Origin: Bradyrhizobium sp. WSM1743
Lineage (GTDB): Bacteria; Pseudomonadota; Alphaproteobacteria; Rhizobiales; Xanthobacteraceae
Length of the DNA stretch: 64,000 nt
Reading direction: 5' to 3'
NCBI RefSeq assembly: GCF_000473065.1
Contig: NZ_AXAZ01000032.1
Coordinates: 1-64,000, forward strand
Position numbers and translations under genes: made by a program. This document shows positions 59,745-64,000 of this stretch, piece by piece (the first letter of the stretch is position 1; every line of letters starts with the position of its first letter). The notes beneath the pieces are model-generated. The model saw only the letters and a program-made list of their open reading frames with translations. It had not been told where the DNA came from and searched no databases.

Positions 59745-60956
59745 GTGGCCCTGATGCCGGTATCCGACGCGCTTGCCGCCGTGCTCGCCGGCACAGAGCC
59801 GCTGGCCGAGGAGACGGTAGCCCTCGACCAAGCCTACCATCGCGTGCTTGCGCACGACATCGCGGCGCGGCGCACGCAGCCGCCGGCAGCCATGTCGGCG
59901 ATGGATGGTTATGCCGTGCGCGCGGCCGATGCGGCCACGATCGATTCCAGGCTGATGGTCGTCGGCGAGGTCGCAGCAGGTCGTCCGTTCGCGGGAAAGG
60001 TTGGCCCCGGCGAAGCCGTTCGGATCTTCACCGGCGGCGTCGTTCCCGAGGGCGCTGATGCAGTCGTGATCCAGGAGGACACGGTCGCCGACGACACGCA
60101 CATTACGATCAAGGAAGCCGCGATTTCCGGACGGCACATCCGCCCCGCCGGCGTCGACTTCCGCGAAGGCGACGTGCTCCTGCGCAAAGGAACTCGTCTC
60201 ACCGAGCGCGATCTCGCGCTCGCCGCCGCAATGAATCACCCGCATCTCGCCGTTTGCCGTCGTCCGAAGGTCGCGATCCTCGCCACCGGCGACGAGCTGG
60301 TGATGCCGGGCACCACGCCCGGTCGCGGTCAGATCGTCTATTCCAATGGCTATGCCCTGCACGCGCTCGCCCGCAGCGAGGGCGCCGAGACCATCGATCT
60401 CGGCGTTGCCGCCGATACGCTGGAGGCCACATCCGCCGGCATCCGCCGCGCCCGCGAGAGCGGTGCCGACATCCTGATCACGACCGGCGGGGCGTCGGTC
60501 GGCGACCACGACCTGGTCCAGCAGGCGCTCAAGGGCGAAGGCATCTCGATGGCGTTCTGGAAGATCGCGATTCGGCCCGGCAAGCCGATGATGCACGGAC
60601 GGCTCGGCGCAATGCGCGTGATCGGCCTGCCCGGCAATCCCGTGTCATCATACGTATGCGCCTTCCTGTTCATGGTGCCGCTGATTCGCGCCCTGTCGGG
60701 CCGTTCGGTGATTCATCATCACCGCGAGCGCGCCGTGCTGGGCCGCGATCTCGGTGCCAACGACCAGCGCGAGGATTATCTCCGCGCGCGCCTGGAGCTG
60801 CGCGGCGACGGCACGCTCGTCGCCCTTCCCGTCGACCATCAGGACTCCTCTCTGCTTGCGAATCTCGCTGCGGCACAGGTACTTCTCGTGCGCGCAGCGT
60901 TCGCGCCGATGGCCGAGGCCGGCACGCCTTGCGAGGTGCTGCGCCTCCCCGTCTGA
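59745..60956 (+). CDS. moeA: Molybdopterin molybdenumtransferase
   Basis: 403 residues from a GTG at 59745 with AGGAG 9 bases before it (an ATG at 59754 is the alternative). MoeA inserts molybdate into molybdopterin-AMP. Motifs: AMDGYAVRA, GGVVPEGADAVVIQED, TTGGASVGDHDLV and GLPGNPVSSYV. In the trp-moaC-moeA-lexA order of related genomes, but here 7 kb downstream of moaC. lexA follows. Confidence 0.95.
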   Translation: MALMPVSDALAAVLAGTEPLAEETVALDQAYHRVLAHDIAARRTQPPAAMSAMDGYAVRAADAATIDSRLMVVGEVAAGRPFAGKVGPGEAVRIFTGGVVPEGADAVVIQEDTVADDTHITIKEAAISGRHIRPAGVDFREGDVLLRKGTRLTERDLALAAAMNHPHLAVCRRPKVAILATGDELVMPGTTPGRGQIVYSNGYALHALARSEGAETIDLGVAADTLEATSAGIRRARESGADILITTGGASVGDHDLVQQALKGEGISMAFWKIAIRPGKPMMHGRLGAMRVIGLPGNPVSSYVCAFLFMVPLIRALSGRSVIHHHRERAVLGRDLGANDQREDYLRARLELRGDGTLVALPVDHQDSSLLANLAAAQVLLVRAAFAPMAEAGTPCEVLRLPV

Positions 60957-61017
60957 GCCGCGGGGCCACACGCATTCCGCGAGTTTCGCTCTGTTCACCA
61001 TAAATTAAGCAGTTGCG

Positions 61018-61032
61018 GAACACATATCGAAC
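61018..61032. promoter_or_regulatory. LexA (SOS) box
   Basis: GAAC-ACATATC-GAAC, the reverse complement of GTTC-N7-GTTC, which is the alphaproteobacterial LexA site, 100 bases before lexA. Shows autoregulation. Confidence 0.85.
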
Positions 61033-61132
61033 ATATAGTGTCCGTTCATGATTTGTTTCGAGGATGTAGCGGCTTATCGCTGAATTCATCGCCTCGGAAT
61101 CGAACGACATCAACCGGGGGACTTTGGTCGAG

Positions 61133-61834
61133 ATGTTGACGCGCAAACAATACGAGCTTCTGCGGTTCATCAGCGAACGTCTGAAGGAAAGCGGCGTGCC
61201 GCCGTCCTTCGACGAGATGAAGGATGCGCTCGACCTGCGCTCGAAGTCAGGCATTCATCGCCTGATCACTGCGCTCGAGGAGCGCGGCTTCATCCGCCGC
61301 CTGCCCAACCGCGCCCGTGCCATTGAGGTGATCAAGCTGCCCGAGCTCCAGGCCGCCGCCGGCAATCGCCGCGGCTTCACGCCGAGCGTCATCGAGGGCA
61401 ATCTCGGCAAGGTGCGCACGAGCTCCAGCCCGCCTGTGGACGAGGGCGAGCGCCCCGTCGCGGTGCCCGTGATGGGCCGCATCGCGGCCGGCACGCCGAT
61501 CGAGGCGCTGCAGACCCGCAGCCACACCATCAGCGTGCCGCCCGACATGCTCGGCTCGGGCGAGCACTACGCACTCGAAGTGCGCGGCGATTCGATGGTT
61601 GAGGCCGGCATCCTCGACGGCGACATGGCGCTGATCCAGCGCAACGAGAGCGCCGACACCGGCGACATCGTGGTGGCGCTGATCGACGACGAGGAGGCCA
61701 CACTCAAGCGCTTCCGCCGCCGCGGCGCCTCGATCGCGCTCGAGCCCGCCAATGCCGCCTACGAGGTCCGCATTCTTCCGCCGAACCGCGTGAAGATTCA
61801 GGGCAAGCTGATCGGGCTTTACCGGAAGTACTGA
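61133..61834 (+). CDS. lexA: LexA repressor
   Basis: SOS repressor, 233 residues from ATG 61133. Winged-helix N-terminus [40 protein letters not shown]. RecA-stimulated self-cleavage between A119 and G120 (IAAGTPIEA), catalytic S154 in RGDSMVEAG and K192 in TLKRFRR. The linker is long (about 75-110), as in alphaproteobacteria. Its own SOS box lies upstream. Confidence 0.97.
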   Translation: MLTRKQYELLRFISERLKESGVPPSFDEMKDALDLRSKSGIHRLITALEERGFIRRLPNRARAIEVIKLPELQAAAGNRRGFTPSVIEGNLGKVRTSSSPPVDEGERPVAVPVMGRIAAGTPIEALQTRSHTISVPPDMLGSGEHYALEVRGDSMVEAGILDGDMALIQRNESADTGDIVVALIDDEEATLKRFRRRGASIALEPANAAYEVRILPPNRVKIQGKLIGLYRKY

Positions 61835-62000
61835 GCGGTCCTGCGGTCGTTCGACACCCATTGGAGCGGATCAGTATCCGCTCCGGCTGGATGGTCTTTC
61901 CGGTTCTGCTCAGATTATCCGGCCCCTCCTCCGGCGCTACGTCCTCGGTACGCCGCGCGAAGCGACATTGCTTCGCGGCGTGAGCGTTCGAGGAGACGCC

Positions 62001-62198
62001 ATGCGCCAGATCGTTTCATGGACAATCATTGCGGCGCTGATCGCAGCATCAGCGTCGCAAGTCGGTGCCACACAATCGCACCGCGTGCGCGAGCAATCGG
62101 CGACCCACGAGCATATCCGCGACGCGCGGGATGCAATCGCGCAGCCCCCGCAATCGAGCTGGCAATATTCGGGCTCGTCGGCGCCCGCGGGGCGCTGA
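62001..62198 (+). CDS. Small exported hypothetical protein
   Basis: 65 residues from ATG 62001 with GAGGAGACG ribosome site. Signal peptide MRQIVSWTIIAALIAASASQ, likely cut after VGA. Mature part is short, polar and His/Gln/Ser-rich (SHRVREQSATHEHIRDAR ... QPPQSSWQYSGSS). A type of small secreted protein seen in Bradyrhizobium; role unknown. Confidence 0.55.
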   Translation: MRQIVSWTIIAALIAASASQVGATQSHRVREQSATHEHIRDARDAIAQPPQSSWQYSGSSAPAGR

Positions 62199-62388
62199 CA
62201 TGCGCCTTCCAAATGCACAGACGTCCGCTTTGTTCCTATTGAACCCGGGAAAGATAATGTGATCGTGGCTTGCGGAGCCCAGCCGCAGATTTGCCTACAA
62301 ACAAGCAGAGCGTTGCATACTTCCACCCTGATAGAGGCCTGCGCCTCCAAAGGAGTGCGGGTCGCTATCTTCGCATGAGGAGCATCCG

Positions 62389-62823
62389 ATGTGTGACTAT
62401 AGCCTGCATGCCGTCGCGACGCGCCCCGCCGAAGTCGGCGAGACGATCGTCACGACAACCTTCCGCGGCACCTCGACACGCGGCTTCGCCTCCGAAGCCG
62501 ATCTCTCCGTCGCGGTCTGCCTGCTGCCGGGAACGGAGCTCGCTTTCGCCGACAACGTCCGTTACGACAACCGCTGGATCTGGACGCGCACCGTCAACTC
62601 CCGCGTCGGCAAGTTCGGCAAGATCGACCCGCACATTCCCGATCGCCATCATGACGCGATCGAATTTCCCGACGGCAAATACGTGCTGGTGACACAGCTC
62701 GTCGAAGGCCAGCGCGCGACCGTGCTGCAGTTGCCGGTGACCCAGCCGGTTGGCGAGCGCGAGCACAAGCCGCAGATCGTCGCTGACACGCGGTCCACGA
62801 TCACGCGTCTGCCGATCGGCTGA
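62389..62823 (+). CDS. Conserved hypothetical protein (MCDYSLHAV type)
   Basis: 144 residues with conserved start MCDYSLHAVATRPAEVGETI, and later FADNVRYDNRWIWTRTVNSR and EFPDGKYVLVTQLVEGQ. No signal peptide or known motif. I recognise it only as a conserved Bradyrhizobium family. Alone on the plus strand, convergent with comEC. Confidence 0.7.
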   Translation: MCDYSLHAVATRPAEVGETIVTTTFRGTSTRGFASEADLSVAVCLLPGTELAFADNVRYDNRWIWTRTVNSRVGKFGKIDPHIPDRHHDAIEFPDGKYVLVTQLVEGQRATVLQLPVTQPVGEREHKPQIVADTRSTITRLPIG

Positions 62824-62948
62824 CGTCGTCGCCCCCGGCCGATGGGTCGAGGGCCAGGATTGAAATGCCATCGCCGGCCGAGGCCGGCGAGATGGTCTGG
62901 TTTGCGTCCTGCGGAATCCCGTCGGATCGGCATCCCTCGCGTCTATCC

Positions 62949-64000
62949 TCAATCGTCAGCCAGCAAGTCGGCCTCCGATGGCGTTGCGTCCCGGTTGCGG
63001 GGCACGGCCGTCTTCGGCGCAAGGCTGCCGTCGAAATCCCCCTCGCCGGCGCCGGCCGGCAGCCAGGGGCGGCTTGCACCTCTCGCCCTCACCGCCTGCA
63101 CCGAGAAGCCCTCTCCGTTCTGCGTTAGAGCTAGCGCGCCCTGACTGGCAAGACGCGGCCGATCGACCACCATCGCCGCGCAATCGGGCGGTGCGGGCCG
63201 CGCCGTCACCACCAACGCGGCGCGGCTGCAATCATCAGTCAGCGCGTCGATGCGCAGAGAAAGCGCGACCAGCCGTCCGTCCGCAAGCGGCGCCACGCAG
63301 CCGGACTCGTCGCATGACACACCGCTCGCCAACGAGGCGTTGGCTGCATCGCGCGGATCGGCATCGGCGGCTAACCACTCCCTCAGCAGAAAGCCATCCT
63401 TGCTCGCGCGGATCGCATGCAGGCGCCCATCGCCGCCCCGGACCGCGACGCTCGCGCCATCCCCGGCAATCAGGATGTCGGGCTGTCGTACCGACAGCCC
63501 CCAGAGGATCGCAGCCAGCAGCACCAGGGCACCGGACCAGCGCAAGGGCGTGCGCAACAGGCCCATCACGATGATCCCGAGGCTGGCCCAATCAGCGGCG
63601 CGATCCCGAACGCCGGAATGCGGCCGACTGCGCCCGGCAGAGCCGCCACCCAGCGCGAGACCGCGACCATCCAGTCAATGCCGATCCCCATCAGCCCCCA
63701 GAACACGCCATCGAGCCCGAAGGGAGCCGCGAGCAGGCCCAACAGCCCGGCCGGCATCACGAGGGCCGAGACCACCGGCATCGCGCCGAGATTGGCGAGC
63801 ACGCCGTATGGCGTCACGCGATGGAAATGGAAGGCGGCATAGGGCGTGGTCGCAAGCCCCGCGATCAGCGAGGCCAGGAACAGCATCGCGATCTCCCGGC
63901 CGCCCCACAGCGCGATCCGCGCCGTTGCGGAATGATCGGGTGATGCAAGCAGGTTCGGCATGCCGATCTGCACCAGCGCCACCAACCCGAGCGTCGCGGC
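62949..64000 (-). pseudogene. comEC: ComEC/Rec2 competence protein, C-terminal part, frameshifted and cut
   Basis: Minus-strand frames from 64000 to 63566 and from 63569 to 62949 join as one ComEC: LASLIAGLATTPYAAFHFHR and LANLGAMPVVSALVMPAGLL (membrane helices), then MGLLRTPLRWSGALVLLAAI and the DUF4131-like C-terminal domain (VRQPDILIAGDGASVAVRGG). In the first frame the sequence FGIAPLIG runs into GPASGSS-stop; a single base missing in the CCC at about 63587-63589 restores FGIAPLIG, then ASLGIIVMGLLRTPL. So it is a one-base deletion or a sequencing error. Continues past the window edge. lexA-comEC adjacency fits related genomes. Confidence 0.85.

Overview
The window is high-GC, gene-dense chromosomal DNA that looks like a Bradyrhizobium or a close relative (Alphaproteobacteria, Rhizobiales). 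This rests on protein families, on an alphaproteobacterial SOS box (GAAC-N7-GAAC) in front of lexA, on a pyruvate dehydrogenase E1-beta carrying its own lipoyl domain, and on several families of long intergenic inverted repeats. I recognise no rRNA, tRNA, CRISPR array, insertion sequence or prophage.

Layout. 0.2-8 kb: small, poorly known genes (a membrane protein, a zinc-ribbon protein, a Cys-rich lipoprotein, a run of tiny Cys-rich proteins in 4-bp overlaps), a class III adenylate/guanylate cyclase and a soluble lytic transglycosylase. 8.1-11.3 kb: a three-PAS histidine kinase, a FixJ-type regulator and a lone receiver. 11.4-13.8 kb: a Bug/TctC binding protein and a threonine synthase-like enzyme. 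14.0-20.3 kb: the pyruvate dehydrogenase operon on the minus strand, transcribed pdhA-pdhB-DUF5076-deaminase-pdhC-small membrane protein-lpdA. 20.7-28.5 kb: aldehyde dehydrogenase with an AcoR-like regulator lacking the AAA+ domain, ftsB, redox enzymes and enolase. 28.7-41.7 kb: an accessory stretch with queF, a ToxR/CadC-like regulator divergent from a Tat-exported amidase, a large autotransporter, a glutaminase-STAS-cNMP fusion, an MFS transporter and kdsA. 42.3-45.1 kb: a two-component system and a phospholipid-methyltransferase-like gene. 45.1-52.7 kb: pyrG, secG, tpiA, ppiD, trpD, trpC, moaC. 52.9-59.6 kb: GGDEF-EAL protein, ctpA, an FMN hydroxyacid oxidase, a YihX-like phosphatase and tiny genes. 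59.7-64 kb: moeA, lexA, two small genes and the 3' part of comEC, frameshifted and cut by the window edge.

How it fits together. Two backbone blocks are visible: central metabolism and envelope (tpiA, secG, pyrG, kdsA, eno, ftsB, pdh operon) and tryptophan/molybdopterin/SOS (trpD-trpC-moaC, moeA-lexA-comEC). Accessory DNA sits between their members. The two most notable observations are: (1) remnants of a glsA 3' end and a queF 3' end lying back to back at 33.7-33.96 kb, between the intact queF (30 kb) and the intact glsA (38 kb), which looks like the scar of a tandem duplication; (2) the same 11-bp-spaced direct repeat (CGCAATG-N4-CGCAATG) in front of both the OmpR-type response regulator at 42.3 kb and the methyltransferase at 44.5 kb, suggesting an autoregulated two-component system that controls lipid methylation.
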